Shown here: positions 35,371-45,174 of the stretch, one piece after another
Position numbering within the stretch: position 1 is the first letter of the stretch
Layout of the letters: the number at the start of each line of letters is the position of its first letter
Assembly: GCA_023664045.1 (NCBI GenBank)
Contig: JAMPGH010000001.1
Span: 118,090-182,089 of the forward strand
DNA: 64,000 nt
Reading direction: 5' to 3'
From: Alistipes senegalensis
Lineage (GTDB): Bacteria; Bacteroidota; Bacteroidia; Bacteroidales; Rikenellaceae
Notes under the pieces: generated by a model
Database searches by the model: none
What the model was told of the DNA's origin: nothing
Seen by the model: only the letters and a program-made list of their open reading frames with translations
Made by a program: the position numbers and the translations under genes

Positions 35371-35406
35371 TTTGCAAAAATAGGGATTTTTCCTAATTTT
35401 GGCAAT
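35371..35406. promoter_or_regulatory. Overlapping divergent promoters of ispF and pepD
   Basis: For ispF (plus): TTTG (35371-35374), 19 bases, TAATTTTG (35394-35401), an exact match. For pepD (minus): TATTTTTG (35382-35375) with ATTG (35406-35403) 20 bases upstream, one mismatch. The two share the same 36 bases, so one polymerase must exclude the other. Confidence 0.75.
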
Positions 35407-35419
35407 AAAACCGACGGAT

Positions 35420-35899
35420 ATGGATTTCAGGATAGGGCACGGATACGACGTACATGCTTTGGCCGAGGGGTTGCGTCTGGTACTGGGAGGAGTGGAGATC
35501 CCCTACGGAAAGGGATTCGTGGCCCACTCGGACGGAGATGTGGCGATACATGCCCTCTGCGACGCGCTTTTGGGAGCGGCGGCGCTGGGCGACATCGGGC
35601 AGCACTTCCCCGACACGTCGTCCGACTATGCGGGCATCGACTCGAAGATTCTGCTGGGCCGCGTGGCGGCTCTGCTGCGGGACAAAGGCTACGAAATAGG
35701 CAACGTGGACTGCACGATCCGCATGCAACGTCCCAAGTTGCGCCCCTACATCGGGGCGATGCGCGCCGCGATAGCCGGTGCAATGGGTGTAGACGATGAC
35801 CGGGTGTCGGTCAAAGCTACGACCACAGAGCAACTCGGTTTCGAAGGCCGCGAAGAAGGGGTCTCCGTCTCGGCCGTGGCGCTGATATACAAAGTTTAA
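35420..35899 (+). CDS. ispF: 2-C-methyl-D-erythritol 2,4-cyclodiphosphate synthase
   Basis: An enzyme of the MEP isoprenoid pathway. The 159-residue protein has the exact family size, with RIGHGYDVHAL binding zinc (Asp and His), GGVEIPYGKGFVAHSDGD, and the C-terminal KATTTEQLGFEGREEGVS. The start is the ATG at 35420, 19 bases after a perfect -7 box. Its stop at 35897-35899 overlaps the convergent DUF4251 gene by four bases. Confidence 0.97.
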   Translation: MDFRIGHGYDVHALAEGLRLVLGGVEIPYGKGFVAHSDGDVAIHALCDALLGAAALGDIGQHFPDTSSDYAGIDSKILLGRVAALLRDKGYEIGNVDCTIRMQRPKLRPYIGAMRAAIAGAMGVDDDRVSVKATTTEQLGFEGREEGVSVSAVALIYKV

Positions 35900-36540
35900 T
35901 CCGCTCTCCGGAATTTCGGATCGCCCATGCGTTTATCCCAGAGCCAGCCGACATACCGCATCGTAACGTCGGGCGTGGCGAGCAGGAGCAGCGTTTCGCC
36001 GGTGAGCGTGGAGACGAGAAGTTCGGCCCGGTAATCGGCCGTGCCGTCGGAGAAGGCGAACGAAATCGTCCATCCGGAAGAAGTGCGCTCGGCCCCGTAC
36101 TCCCGGATCGGTCCGGAATCGAAATTGAGCGTCGTGAGGTACTGCGAAGCCCCGGTCTCCACGGGCAGATGCACCTCGACGCGGTCGACCGACAAACCGA
36201 AGAAGAAATAATCGGCATAGATCGAGCGGAGCAGTCCGCGCGGCCACTGCTGCATGGAGTTGGGATAGAAGAGGTAGTTGCGCGACTGGACGATCGAATC
36301 GAGGCGGGCGGCGTATTGCTCGGCCCGGTAGGCGCGCCGTTCGGTGCGGGACATGCGACGTGTCGGCTCCTCGTAAACGGTGGTATGCTCGACGATATGA
36401 TCCGGAGCCTGCTGCACGGGGACGACGGTGGTCTGCGGCACGCTGTCGGCGCCGGCGGTCGTGATCGAAAACTGCGGCGACTGCGCGAAAACGGCACCGG
36501 CTGCAAGCAGCGCGGCGCCGGTCGAGGCGAAGAACTTCAT
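35896..36540 (-). CDS. DUF4251 family secreted protein
   Basis: A 214-residue protein with a Sec signal (about 1-19, ending GAVFAQ). A charged region (about 60-85) is followed by the DUF4251 beta domain: IVQSRNYLFYPNSMQQ and DYFFFGLSVDRVEVHLPVE. DUF4251 is a Bacteroidetes periplasmic family related in fold to lipocalin-like proteins; function unknown. It starts one base after the stop of another DUF4251 gene (36542-37084), so the two are a tandem pair. I used the ATG at 36540, which gives a clean signal peptide. Confidence 0.82.
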   Translation of the reverse strand: MKFFASTGAALLAAGAVFAQSPQFSITTAGADSVPQTTVVPVQQAPDHIVEHTTVYEEPTRRMSRTERRAYRAEQYAARLDSIVQSRNYLFYPNSMQQWPRGLLRSIYADYFFFGLSVDRVEVHLPVETGASQYLTTLNFDSGPIREYGAERTSSGWTISFAFSDGTADYRAELLVSTLTGETLLLLATPDVTMRYVGWLWDKRMGDPKFRRAD

Positions 36541-36541
36541 G

Positions 36542-37084
36542 CTAATAAAGCTGCGAAATGGTACCGGTATACTCCACGGGATTGTACCAGGGATTGGTAA
36601 TCGTGAGGTTGGCACCGCCCGTGCGCGAGAAGATCTCGAACGTGAAGGTATAGGTCGACGCGGAGAAGAGCGACGTGGTGAAAGTTACCATCCAACCCTC
36701 GTGGGTCTGCTCGGTGGTATAACCCTGCAGGTCGGGGATCGTGTAGTTGATGACCGTCATGTAGTAAGGCGGCACGTAACCCTTGATATAGGGCAGACAG
36801 ATGTCGGCCGTGCCGTCCCAGATGCCGATGTTGAACGACGGGTTGACGATCTGACGCACGGGACCCGCCGGCTGGCGCTGCAAGGTCTGGGGGTTGAACT
36901 GGAAGTTGCGCGAGAGGACGAGCGAATCCATCATCTTCTCGTAGCTGGCGATCCGCTCGGCACGGCGTTTTTCGCGCACTTCGCGGCGCTCCTCTTTCGG
37001 AGAAAGCGCCTTTTTCTGGGCGATGACGGAGACGGCTGCGGCGCAAAACAACAGCCCGACGAAGAAAATAACTGCTTTTTTCAT
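36542..37084 (-). CDS. DUF4251 family secreted protein (tandem paralogue)
   Basis: A 180-residue protein with a Sec signal (about 1-22, ending SVIAQ). A highly charged helix follows (about 24-55), then DUF4251: LVLSRNFQFNPQTLQRQ and NPSFNIGIWDGTADICLPY. The same layout as the next gene points to tandem duplication with divergence. Function unknown. The start is the ATG at 37084. The 146 bases upstream contain only the terminator of the convergent-side LRR gene on the same strand. Confidence 0.82.
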   Translation of the reverse strand: MKKAVIFFVGLLFCAAAVSVIAQKKALSPKEERREVREKRRAERIASYEKMMDSLVLSRNFQFNPQTLQRQPAGPVRQIVNPSFNIGIWDGTADICLPYIKGYVPPYYMTVINYTIPDLQGYTTEQTHEGWMVTFTTSLFSASTYTFTFEIFSRTGGANLTITNPWYNPVEYTGTISQLY

Positions 37085-37173
37085 GGCACGTAAAGGATTG
37101 GTTACGGCCGAGAAATGCAAAATCGGTGCCGGAACTTTCCGAGGGCCCCGGCGGCGGGATGTCGGCATGCGAC

Positions 37174-37208
37174 GAAAAAACGCAGGTCCCCGGTCGGAGC
37201 CCTGCGTC
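37174..37208 (-). terminator. Terminator after the shorter LRR lipoprotein gene
   Basis: ACGCAGG (37180-37186) pairs with CCTGCGT (37201-37207), and on the minus strand the stem is followed by TTTTTT. It lies 23 bases past the LRR gene stop and upstream of the DUF4251 pair. Confidence 0.75.
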
Positions 37209-37230
37209 GAACAGCGTTAAGAGAGCTACC

Positions 37231-38115
37231 CTACTCCGCCCTGCGGTAGTCGATGGAGACGGTGCTGCCGTCGTGGCAGATCCAGCTGCCGGTGGTGAAA
37301 TCATAGACGCCCGGTCCGGACGGGAGCGCGCCCGTGGGAACGGAGCTATTGTCGAACCAAGCGACGACGGGAAAAGTCGAGCCGTCGCCGGGATTGGTGT
37401 CGCACTTCAGATAGACCAACTGCATATTGGCGAAAATATCCAACGCCGTCAACCGGTTGCCGGAGCAGTAAAGTTCCTTCAGAGCGGGATTCCGGGAGGT
37501 ATCCAGCGAGGTCAGTTCGTTGGAAAAGCAGTACAACACGGTGAGGGCCGGATTCTCGGAGAGATCCAACGATGTCAGCGAATTGGCGCTGCAGGATAAA
37601 TCCGTCAAGGCGGAATTATAGGAGAGGTCCAACGAAGCCAGTCCGTTGTGCTCGCAAAACAACACCTCCAACGCCGCATTCTGGGAGAGGTTCAGCTCCG
37701 AAAGAAGGTTGCTACGACAATCGAGCTCCGTCAAAGCGGAATTTCGGGAGAGATCCAACGCAGAGAGCTCGTTGAAGCCGCAAAGCAGGACCGTCAACGC
37801 CGTATTCTTGGAGACATCCAAAGCGGTCAACCGGTTGAAAGAACAGTCCAGCTCGGTCAGGGAGGTGAAGTACTCGATCCCCTGCAGCGAGACGAGCTCC
37901 CGATCGCCGCCGCCGAAGAGGTCCAGCTCCGTGATGCGCTCCACCTCCTCGACGGTGATATGCTCCGCATCGGCGACATAGCCGCGGCTCTGCAGCGCCT
38001 GAGCGAAAAGCGGATCGAAACGGCGGGCGATATTCGGATCGGAAACCGCCTCCTCCTTGCAACCTCCTGCGACGATCAAAGCCGCGAAGAGACCAAGCGT
38101 GTGGATTTTATTCAT
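37231..38115 (-). CDS. Leucine-rich repeat lipoprotein (short form)
   Basis: A 294-residue predicted lipoprotein: VAGGC gives Cys19. After an N-terminal cap (FDPLFAQALQSRGYVADAEH) there are seven full 21-residue repeats and one partial from about residue 86, each like LTELDCSFNRLTALDVSKN, with a conserved Cys. The repeats resemble the 21-residue LRRs of internalin-like proteins of Bacteroidetes. A C-terminal cap with AWFDNSSVP follows. LRR lipoproteins usually bind proteins at the surface; the partner is unknown. It is a paralogue of the next gene upstream, 35 bases away, but lacks the BACON domain. Confidence 0.82.
   Translation of the reverse strand: MNKIHTLGLFAALIVAGGCKEEAVSDPNIARRFDPLFAQALQSRGYVADAEHITVEEVERITELDLFGGGDRELVSLQGIEYFTSLTELDCSFNRLTALDVSKNTALTVLLCGFNELSALDLSRNSALTELDCRSNLLSELNLSQNAALEVLFCEHNGLASLDLSYNSALTDLSCSANSLTSLDLSENPALTVLYCFSNELTSLDTSRNPALKELYCSGNRLTALDIFANMQLVYLKCDTNPGDGSTFPVVAWFDNSSVPTGALPSGPGVYDFTTGSWICHDGSTVSIDYRRAE
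37420..37860 (-). repeat. LRR-coding tandem repeats, 7 x 63 bp
   Basis: Seven units of 63 bases encode the 21-residue leucine-rich repeats of the short lipoprotein. DNA words such as GGGAGAGATCCAACG recur. Such arrays can gain or lose units by recombination, with each other or with the array at 38316. Confidence 0.8.
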
Positions 38116-38150
38116 GATGCAGCAAAATTGGGATTCGAAAAAGGCCGCTC

Positions 38151-39686
38151 CTACGACACCTTGCGGTAGTTGACGGTGATCGCGTGTCCTCCGTAGGTCC
38201 AACTGTTATCGAAGACATGGAGGTCCGCAGGAATGTTGTTCCGGTCGAACCACGCCGTAACGAGGAAAATCGAACCGGAACCGCCGGGGTTATTCTTCAG
38301 GAAGAGCGTGGTCAACCGCCGGTTGGCGCTGATGTCGAGCGACGGCAACGAATTGTCGTTGCAATACAAGGTCTCCAAAGCGACGTTGGCGCCGATATTC
38401 AGCTCCGGCAACAAATTGGACTCGCAAGAGAGGAATGTCAGCGCGGCATTGGCGCTCACGTCCAAAGCGGTCAGCGCATTGGTGCCGCAACGCAGCTCGG
38501 TCAACGCCATGTTATGGGTTACGTCCAACGCGGCGAGCCTATTGTCGTCGCAAAGCAGCAAGGTCAAAGCCGGATTGCCGCCGACATCCAACGACGTCAG
38601 CCGGTTCATGCGGCAACGCAACGACGACAAGGCCCGGCAGCCGCTGACATCGAGCGCCACCAGCTCGTTGGTCGAGCAGGTGAGATCTTTCAAAGCGACG
38701 CAGCCCTCGAGATGCAGGGAAGCGAGCTTGTTGGAGTTGCAAAGCAACTCCGAAAGAGCCGCATTGCTGCCGACGTCGAGCGTCGTGAGCTCGTTGTTGT
38801 CGCAGCGCAGGTACTGCAGGGCCGGATTCCGGGAGAGGTCCAGCGCGGAGAGTCCGTTGTTGTTGCAGGCAAGCGTCTTCAAGGCGGCATTGGCGGAGAG
38901 GTCGAGCGACGAGAGCTCGTTGGTAGCGCAACGCAACGTCTTCAAGGCGGGATTGCGGGAGAGGTCCAAGCATGCGAGCCGGTTTTCGGAGCAGTTCAGC
39001 TCCTCCAAAGCCGGGTTACGGGAGAGGTCCAGCCCGGTCAACGCATTGTCATGGCAGTCCAGAATCCGCAGAGCGAAATTCTTGGATAGATCCAGCGACG
39101 CGAGCTGCAGCGAATAGCAGGAAAGGGACTCCAGCGACGCGAAATATTCGAGCCCCTGCAACGAGAAGGGTTCGCCCTGCCCGCCCTCGGCCGAAAGCGT
39201 CAGCTCCTTGATATCGACCACCTCCGAAAGCAGGATGCGGGTTGCGTCGGCAACGTAGCCGCGCGTCTCCAGCTCCTGAGCGAAAAGCGAATCGAAACCC
39301 TCCGTGATATCGGCGTTCCCGTCGCGGCCCGACTGGGTAACCGTTACCGTACGCGAAGATTCGCCGTAGAAGATATGCACCGAAGCGGCACGCTCCGTAG
39401 TCCGGAAATAACTTTCGGCCTCCACGGAGAGCGATATCCGACCGGCCTGCCCCTCCCGGGTCGAAAGTTCGAGCCACTCCGGAGCCCCCGCCTCGTATTC
39501 CACGGAGGCGCTCCAATCGACATTGACCACGAACGGCACCACGACCCGACCGCCCTCGGCGGCGATCGTATACTCCGTTTTCTCGATATTCAGATCCGCC
39601 GGTCCCTGTCGCTCGACCAACGTCTCTTCGCTACAGCCCGAGGCGACGACCGACAAAAAAAACAAAACAACGCAACATCTTTTCAT
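38151..39686 (-). CDS. BACON-domain leucine-rich repeat lipoprotein (long form)
   Basis: A 511-residue predicted lipoprotein: VVASGC gives Cys18. A BACON-like domain covers about 30-120 (FVVNVDWSASVEYEAG, then TVTVTQSG). An N-terminal LRR cap (FDSLFAQELETRGYVADATR) almost matches that of the downstream paralogue. Thirteen full 21-residue repeats and one partial follow from residue 185, then the same kind of C-terminal cap (TAWFDRNNIPADLHVFDN). In Bacteroidetes BACON domains often act as spacers or mucin/carbohydrate-binding modules. The most likely role is surface binding; the ligand is not predictable. Confidence 0.82.
   Translation of the reverse strand: MKRCCVVLFFLSVVASGCSEETLVERQGPADLNIEKTEYTIAAEGGRVVVPFVVNVDWSASVEYEAGAPEWLELSTREGQAGRISLSVEAESYFRTTERAASVHIFYGESSRTVTVTQSGRDGNADITEGFDSLFAQELETRGYVADATRILLSEVVDIKELTLSAEGGQGEPFSLQGLEYFASLESLSCYSLQLASLDLSKNFALRILDCHDNALTGLDLSRNPALEELNCSENRLACLDLSRNPALKTLRCATNELSSLDLSANAALKTLACNNNGLSALDLSRNPALQYLRCDNNELTTLDVGSNAALSELLCNSNKLASLHLEGCVALKDLTCSTNELVALDVSGCRALSSLRCRMNRLTSLDVGGNPALTLLLCDDNRLAALDVTHNMALTELRCGTNALTALDVSANAALTFLSCESNLLPELNIGANVALETLYCNDNSLPSLDISANRRLTTLFLKNNPGGSGSIFLVTAWFDRNNIPADLHVFDNSWTYGGHAITVNYRKVS
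38316..39134 (-). repeat. LRR-coding tandem repeats, 13 x 63 bp
   Basis: Thirteen 63-base units encode the LRR domain of the long lipoprotein, in register with the array at 37420-37860. The spacing is exact, without indels. Confidence 0.8.
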
Positions 39687-39790
39687 GTTCGATTCTTTCT
39701 AAGATATGTGTACGACGAAGAAAAGCGACCGTTCACGAACTGAGGCATTTCCCGAAGGCAAAGATAACGACTTTTTCCGTAACGGAACAA

Positions 39791-42613
39791 TCAGAGTCCC
39801 ATCTTTTCGAGGAACTGTCCGGTATAGCTGCGGGAGCAGCGGGCGACTTCGTGCGGCGTGCCCGCAGCGACGACCTCGCCGCCGGCGACGCCCCCCTCGG
39901 GACCGATGTCGATGAGGTGGTCGGCGACCTTGACCACATCGAGGTTGTGCTCGATGACGAGGACCGTATTGCCCCGGTCGACGAGCTTGTTCAACACCTC
40001 CAGAAGCAGCCGGATGTCCTCGAAATGGAGCCCCGTGGTGGGTTCGTCGAGGATATAGAGCGTGCGTCCGGTATCGCGCTTGGAGAGCTCCGCGGCGAGC
40101 TTGATGCGCTGGCTTTCGCCGCCCGAGAGGGTCGTGCAAGGCTGGCCGAGGGTGAGGTAACCGAGGCCGACATCCTGAATAGCCTTGAGTTTCTGGTAGA
40201 TGGCCGGAATGTTCTCGAAGAACTCGACGGCCATGTTGACCGTCATGTTCAGCACGTCGTCGATCGACTTGCCCTTGTACTTGACCTCCAGCGTCTCGCG
40301 GTTGTAACGATGTCCGCCGCACGCCTTGCAGGTAACGTAGACGTCGGGCAGGAAGTTCATCTCGATGGTCTGCACGCCGGCACCGCGACACTCCTCGCAG
40401 CGGCCTCCCTTGACGTTGAACGAGAAGCGTCCCGCCTTGAAACCGCGGATCTGCGCATCGGGTGTCAGCTCGAAGAGCTTGCGGATGTCGGCGAAGACGT
40501 TGGAGTAGGTGGCGGGATTCGACCGCGGCGTACGCCCGATGGGCGACTGGTCGACGACGACGAGTTTGTCGATGTGCTCGATGCCCTCGACCGAATCGTA
40601 GTCGAGCGGCCGGTCGAGCGAGCGGTAGAGCTCCCGCGCGAGGATCGGTCGCAAGGTCTCGTTGACGAGCGTCGACTTGCCCGATCCGCTGACGCCCGTA
40701 ACGCAGATGAACGTGCCCAGCGGAAACTCGACGTCGATATTCTTGAGGTTGTTGCCGCGGGCCCCGCGGATGACGATCCGCTGGCCCGAACCCTTGCGGA
40801 GCGAAGCGGGAACCTCGATGCGGCGGCGTCCCGTGAGGTAGTCGGCCGTAATCGAGTCGGCGCGGACGATGTCGTCGAAAGTGCCGGCCGCGACGATCCG
40901 TCCGCCCCGGCGGCCCGCTTTCGGTCCGACGTCGACGATGAAGTCGGCGGCCCGCATCATCTCCTCGTCGTGCTCGACGACGAGGACCGAGTTGCCGGCG
41001 TCGCGCAGCTCCTCCAGACTGCGGATCAGCCGCTGGTTGTCGCGCTGGTGCAGGCCGATCGAAGGCTCGTCGAGGATGTAGAGCACATTGACGAGCTTCG
41101 AGCCGATCTGCGTGGCGAGGCGGATGCGCTGGCTCTCGCCGCCCGAGAGCGACCGCGACGACCGCGACAGGGACAAGTAACCCAGGCCGACTTCGATGAG
41201 GAAGTGCAGCCGCTCGCGGATCTCCTTGATAATCTCCTGCGCGATGCGCCGCTCCTTGTCGGTCATATGCTCCTCGACATGGGCGATCCAGTCGGCGAAC
41301 TCCTCGATCGAAAGGGCCGAGACGTCGGCGATGCTGCGGCCGTCGATACGGAACTGCAGGGCCTCGGGCTTGAGGCGCGAACCGCCGCAGGCCGAGCAAG
41401 GCCGGTAGACGAGGAACTGCTCGCGCCACTTGCGGCCGCGGGCCGACTCGTCGTCCTCCGTGCGGCCGATGTACTCGGCGACGCCCTCCCACGAAAGGAA
41501 CTGCCGCCCGCCCGACGGAGAGCTGAAGACCGAGAGATCGACGGTCAAGGGCTCGGAATCGCCGTAGAGCAAGGCGTGGAGCGCCGCATCGGAAAAGCTC
41601 CCGACGGGATCGTCGAGGGTGAAGTCGTAGCGCCGGCCCAACATTTCGAGCGTGGCGAAGAGCAAGTTGTTATGGTACTTGCCCAACGGCTCGACGGCCC
41701 CCTCGCGCAACGACAGCCCCTTGTCGGGGATGATCTTCGCGAGGTCGAAAACGGCCTCCTCGCCCAGCCCGTTGCAATGGGGACAGGCCCCTTTGGGCGA
41801 GTTGAACGAGAAGGTATGGGGCGCGGGATCCTCGAAGGCGATACCCGTGGAGGGGCACATCAGGTGGCGCGAATAGAAACGCTGCTCGTCGGTGCCGTAG
41901 TCGTAGAGCGCCATCGTGCCCTTGCCCTGCCGCATGGCCTCCTTGAGCGACGTCATGATCCGCTCGCGCGCCTCCTCGCCCACGGTCAGGCGGTCGACGA
42001 CCAGATCGATCGTATGGATCTTGTAGCGGTCGAGACGCATGCCGGGCGAGATTTCGCGGATCTCGCCGTCGATGCGGGCGTAGATATAGCCTTTTTTGGC
42101 GAGCGTCTCGAAAAGCTCGCGGTAGTGGCCCTTGCGGCCCTTGACGACGGGTGCCAGCAGGGCGATCTTCCGGCCGGCGAAGCCCTCGAGGATCAGTTCG
42201 ACGATCCGCTCGTCGGAATAGTGGACCATCTCCTCGCCGGTAACGGGCGAATAGGCCCGCGACGCACGGGCATACAACAAACGCAGGAAGTCGTTGATCT
42301 CGGTAACGGTACCGACGGTCGAGCGGGGATTTTTGTTGGTGGTCTTCTGTTCGATGGCCACGACGGGGCTCAGTCCCGTGATCTTGTCGACGTCGGGACG
42401 CTCCATCGTGCCGACGAACTGCCGGGCGTAGGTGGAAAGGGTCTCCATGTAGCGGCGCTGTCCCTCGGCGTAGATCGTGTCGAAGGCCAGCGACGACTTG
42501 CCCGAGCCGCTCAGACCGGTGATGACGACCAGCCGGCGGCGCGGAATCTCCAGATCGACGTTCCGGAGGTTGTGCACGCGGGCACCGAATATTCGGATCG
42601 AATCTTCTTTCAT
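39791..42613 (-). CDS. uvrA: Excinuclease ABC subunit A
   Basis: The DNA damage sensor of nucleotide excision repair. The 940-residue protein has two ABC modules: Walker [10 protein letters not shown] near residue 33 and GVSGSGKST near 620, signatures LSGGESQRI in both halves, and the zinc module CEECRGAG...CKACGG in the second half. In the first half the zinc module reads LMCPSTG, so one Cys of the first CxxC is Thr, while [10 protein letters not shown] keeps the second pair. I recall this as usual for Bacteroidetes UvrA. It lies alone, divergent from the regulator gene at 42795; a minus-strand TAACTTTG (42676-42669) is a likely -7 box. Confidence 0.97.
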   Translation of the reverse strand: MKEDSIRIFGARVHNLRNVDLEIPRRRLVVITGLSGSGKSSLAFDTIYAEGQRRYMETLSTYARQFVGTMERPDVDKITGLSPVVAIEQKTTNKNPRSTVGTVTEINDFLRLLYARASRAYSPVTGEEMVHYSDERIVELILEGFAGRKIALLAPVVKGRKGHYRELFETLAKKGYIYARIDGEIREISPGMRLDRYKIHTIDLVVDRLTVGEEARERIMTSLKEAMRQGKGTMALYDYGTDEQRFYSRHLMCPSTGIAFEDPAPHTFSFNSPKGACPHCNGLGEEAVFDLAKIIPDKGLSLREGAVEPLGKYHNNLLFATLEMLGRRYDFTLDDPVGSFSDAALHALLYGDSEPLTVDLSVFSSPSGGRQFLSWEGVAEYIGRTEDDESARGRKWREQFLVYRPCSACGGSRLKPEALQFRIDGRSIADVSALSIEEFADWIAHVEEHMTDKERRIAQEIIKEIRERLHFLIEVGLGYLSLSRSSRSLSGGESQRIRLATQIGSKLVNVLYILDEPSIGLHQRDNQRLIRSLEELRDAGNSVLVVEHDEEMMRAADFIVDVGPKAGRRGGRIVAAGTFDDIVRADSITADYLTGRRRIEVPASLRKGSGQRIVIRGARGNNLKNIDVEFPLGTFICVTGVSGSGKSTLVNETLRPILARELYRSLDRPLDYDSVEGIEHIDKLVVVDQSPIGRTPRSNPATYSNVFADIRKLFELTPDAQIRGFKAGRFSFNVKGGRCEECRGAGVQTIEMNFLPDVYVTCKACGGHRYNRETLEVKYKGKSIDDVLNMTVNMAVEFFENIPAIYQKLKAIQDVGLGYLTLGQPCTTLSGGESQRIKLAAELSKRDTGRTLYILDEPTTGLHFEDIRLLLEVLNKLVDRGNTVLVIEHNLDVVKVADHLIDIGPEGGVAGGEVVAAGTPHEVARCSRSYTGQFLEKMGL

Positions 42614-42794
42614 AGCATACGAACGCTCCGCCGCCCCGGTTTATCGTCCGGCGGGAACGGGGAACCTGCAAAGTTAACACATTCGGAGGAATTGCGTCGC
42701 AAGCGGGGTTGAATTATTCTCCGAAAATGCTTAATTTCGTAGTCGCATTTTTCGGGCTCTCCCGAAAAAGGACAAGACGGAAGCCGCAAAAAAC

Positions 42795-44471
42795 ATGCTC
42801 GGAAAGAAAACGACATACCTGCAGCTCCTGCTGTGTCTTCTGCTGGCGGCCTGCGCAGGCAACGCGCGCGTGGAACAGGCGTTGCTGCAAGCCGAAAGCT
42901 GCCTGCAGACGGCACCCGACAGTGCGCTGGGCATTCTGCAGCGGATCGACCCCGACGACATTTCGCGCCGCCGGACACGGGCCGAATATGCGCTGCTCTA
43001 CGCCATGACGCAGGACAAGAACTACATCCTCTCGGAGGACGATTCGCTGGTCCGCATCGCCCGCAACTACTATCGCTATCGCCGCAAGGAGGTGCGCAAA
43101 CGCTTTTTGGCGGAGTTCTACTACGCGATGGTGCTCCACAACCGCAGGGAGGATTCGCGGGCGCTGGTCCGCTTCCTGCAGATCGAAGAGGAGGGCCGGA
43201 AGCTGAACGACCCCTATCTGCTGGGGCTGCTCTACCAGCGGATCTGCGAAATCTACAGAACCCAATACAACGAACCCACGACACTGCAATACGCGCAGTT
43301 GGCGTATGAAAATTTCCGGCAAGCCGGCAAAAACCACCATTGCGGATATGCCTCATACGATATAGGAAAAACTTACTTCAATTTGAAGCAGTACGACAGC
43401 GCCTATCTCTATTATACGCAGGCGCTGCAGCTCGTCGAGGCCGAACGCGACACGGCCATGATGCAATACACGCTCGGAGCTGTGGCCTATACCCGAATCG
43501 CTCAAAAACTCCCTAACGAAGCATGCGCCATGTTGTGGCAAATCCGTCATCGGCTGCATCGTAACTGGACGGACCGGGAATTGGTTATCATGACATTGGC
43601 GCATCTGGCTGCCGACAGGCTCGACAGCGCGCAGCACTATCTGCATTTGGCCGAAGAACAGATAGCCTCCGATTCTCCGACACAGGGATTTCTGAATAGC
43701 ACGGCAGCACAAGTACACTTCCGGGCTCGTGATTACCGAAAAGCTGCGGAAAAATTCCGTATCAATATATTATACTATGATTCATTAGAACTTATTGCTA
43801 CACGTCAATCCTATGCCGATGTCCATCGGAACTTTTTAGATCAGGAAAACCGGATGGCCCGACGACGCTTGCGCAGCATGCGGATCAATTTCTACCTGAT
43901 GCTCGCGCTGGCCGTCGTCGTCATTCTGTTCGTGGCATTCGTCGCCTATGTCAACTACCGGAAACGGCAGGCGACCGTGGCCAAATACCTGTCGGCACTC
44001 GACGAAATCCGCAATGTCGGCAAAGCGATGCGGATGAAGCTGAAAGCACAGCATCATATCTAAACGACCGAATTGCAGCAGCTTGTCAAGGAGCGGTTCG
44101 CCGTAGTGAACGAACTGGCGGCGACCTACTACGAACGGAAAGGGGCCAACGAACAGCGAGCCATATATAATAAGGTAAAAAAACTGCTCGACACCTACGC
44201 TTCGGGAGCCGATGGCAAACGGGAGATCGAGCGCGTGGTCGACACATGCCACGACAACATCATGCAGAAGCTACGGGCGGAGCTGCCCGAGCTGAAAGAG
44301 GCGGAGCTCGACCTGCTGCGCTATGTCTATGCCGGATTCTCGCTGCAGGTCATCAGCGTCTTCACGGGCGATACGGTCAACTACACGTCGGTCAAAAAAT
44401 CGCGTCTGAAAGCCAAAATCGCCAAGTCGAATGCGCCCTCTAAAGAATTGTTCATAAAACTGATGTCGTAA
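42795..44471 (+). pseudogene. TPR membrane regulator with C-terminal HTH, interrupted by an in-frame stop
   Basis: The frame from the ATG at 42795 encodes a lipoprotein-like signal (LLLAAC, Cys20), TPR repeats (about 25-345), a membrane segment (about 363-386, FYLMLALAVVVILFVAFVAY) and the start of a cytoplasmic helix, then stops at TAA 44061-44063 after 422 residues. The same frame continues without any other stop to 44471 with a helix and a C-terminal LuxR-like HTH (LRYVYAGFSLQVISVF, then YTSVKKSRLKAK). The usual family member is a single protein of about 550 residues that senses in the periplasm and regulates genes through the HTH. Here the output domain is cut off. It could be a pseudogene, a sequencing error, or a genuine split with restart at the TTG at 44073. 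Confidence 0.75.
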
Positions 44472-44611
44472 CAGACTAATAATAAATCGAATAAAAATAC
44501 AATAAGAAATAGTAATTTCTAAATACATGAAAATCAATCACATATAAAGTTGTAATTATTTCAGCCTCCGCAGAAATCATATCTATCTGTAATTCAATAT
44601 ATTATAAAGAC

Positions 44612-44643
44612 GTCTTGTAATCTTTTTACAAGGCGTTTTTTTG
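44612..44643 (+). terminator. Terminator after the TPR/HTH gene
   Basis: ACGTCTTGTAA (44612-44622) pairs with TTACAAGGCGT (44628-44638), one G-T pair, and is followed by five T. The T-run is also part of the TTTG of the next promoter. The other bases from 44472 to 44611 are AT-rich and show no gene. Confidence 0.8.
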
Positions 44644-44671
44644 TCGGTTGTCGACGGCCGCGGTAATTTTG
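44640..44671 (+). promoter_or_regulatory. Promoter of the DUF3244 gene
   Basis: TTTG (44640-44643), 20 bases, TAATTTTG (44664-44671): an exact match to the Bacteroidetes -33/-7 consensus. Transcription would start near 44678, 24 bases before the ATG. Confidence 0.8.
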
Positions 44672-44701
44672 CGTCAGCAAACCAAACCCAAATTACCGAT
44701 C

Positions 44702-45118
44702 ATGAAAACTGCTTTTTACAACACCGCTTTTCTATTGCTGACATTCGGATCGGTCGCAGTCGTTTCTACAGCCTCGGCCCACGAAGAAAAAGATTCCAAA
44801 GAGCGAGAGAATCACACAATAGTAATAAGAAAAGACCTACCAAATCCCGCACTACCCACCTGTCCCCGCATGCCGGCCCGGGCGGCGATCGACTGCATGT
44901 ACGAAACTGCCGGCGAATCGCTGGTCTTCGACTTCTTCGATGATCTGGGCGGCGTAACCATCACGGTAACGAATACCACGACCGGCGAAACGTTCTTCGA
45001 TTTCTGTTCCGACACGCCCGGCACCTGCCGCACCGCACTCTCCGGCGACTGCGGCTCCTACCGGATCGAACTCGAAGACGACGGCGGCCGGACATATACC
45101 GGAACTTTCGAACTCTAA
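44702..45118 (+). CDS. DUF3244 family small secreted protein
   Basis: A 138-residue protein with a Sec signal (about 1-25, ending STASAHEE). The mature part has a charged segment, then a compact beta domain with VTITVTNTTTGETFF and, near the end, YRIELEDDGGRTYTGTFEL, the pattern of the Bacteroides DUF3244 family, which adopts an immunoglobulin-like fold. It has five Cys residues, which may form disulfides. Function unknown. It has its own consensus promoter, just after the terminator of the interrupted regulator, whose HTH may have controlled it (inference). Confidence 0.7.
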   Translation: MKTAFYNTAFLLLTFGSVAVVSTASAHEEKDSKERENHTIVIRKDLPNPALPTCPRMPARAAIDCMYETAGESLVFDFFDDLGGVTITVTNTTTGETFFDFCSDTPGTCRTALSGDCGSYRIELEDDGGRTYTGTFEL

Positions 45119-45174
45119 AATAGTGGTCGCCGAAAAACTTCAAGAGTAGGCAATGATTTATTCACAAAAGCACC

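Noticed and set aside
37420..39134. Possible CRISPR array because of regular repeats
   Set aside because: The 63-base period has no spacers and encodes leucine-rich repeats in one frame.
39851..42712. A plus-strand open frame of 953 codons
   Set aside because: It mirrors uvrA, which is fully conserved on the minus strand. The same applies to the 900-codon frame at 22441-25143 opposite the TPR gene.
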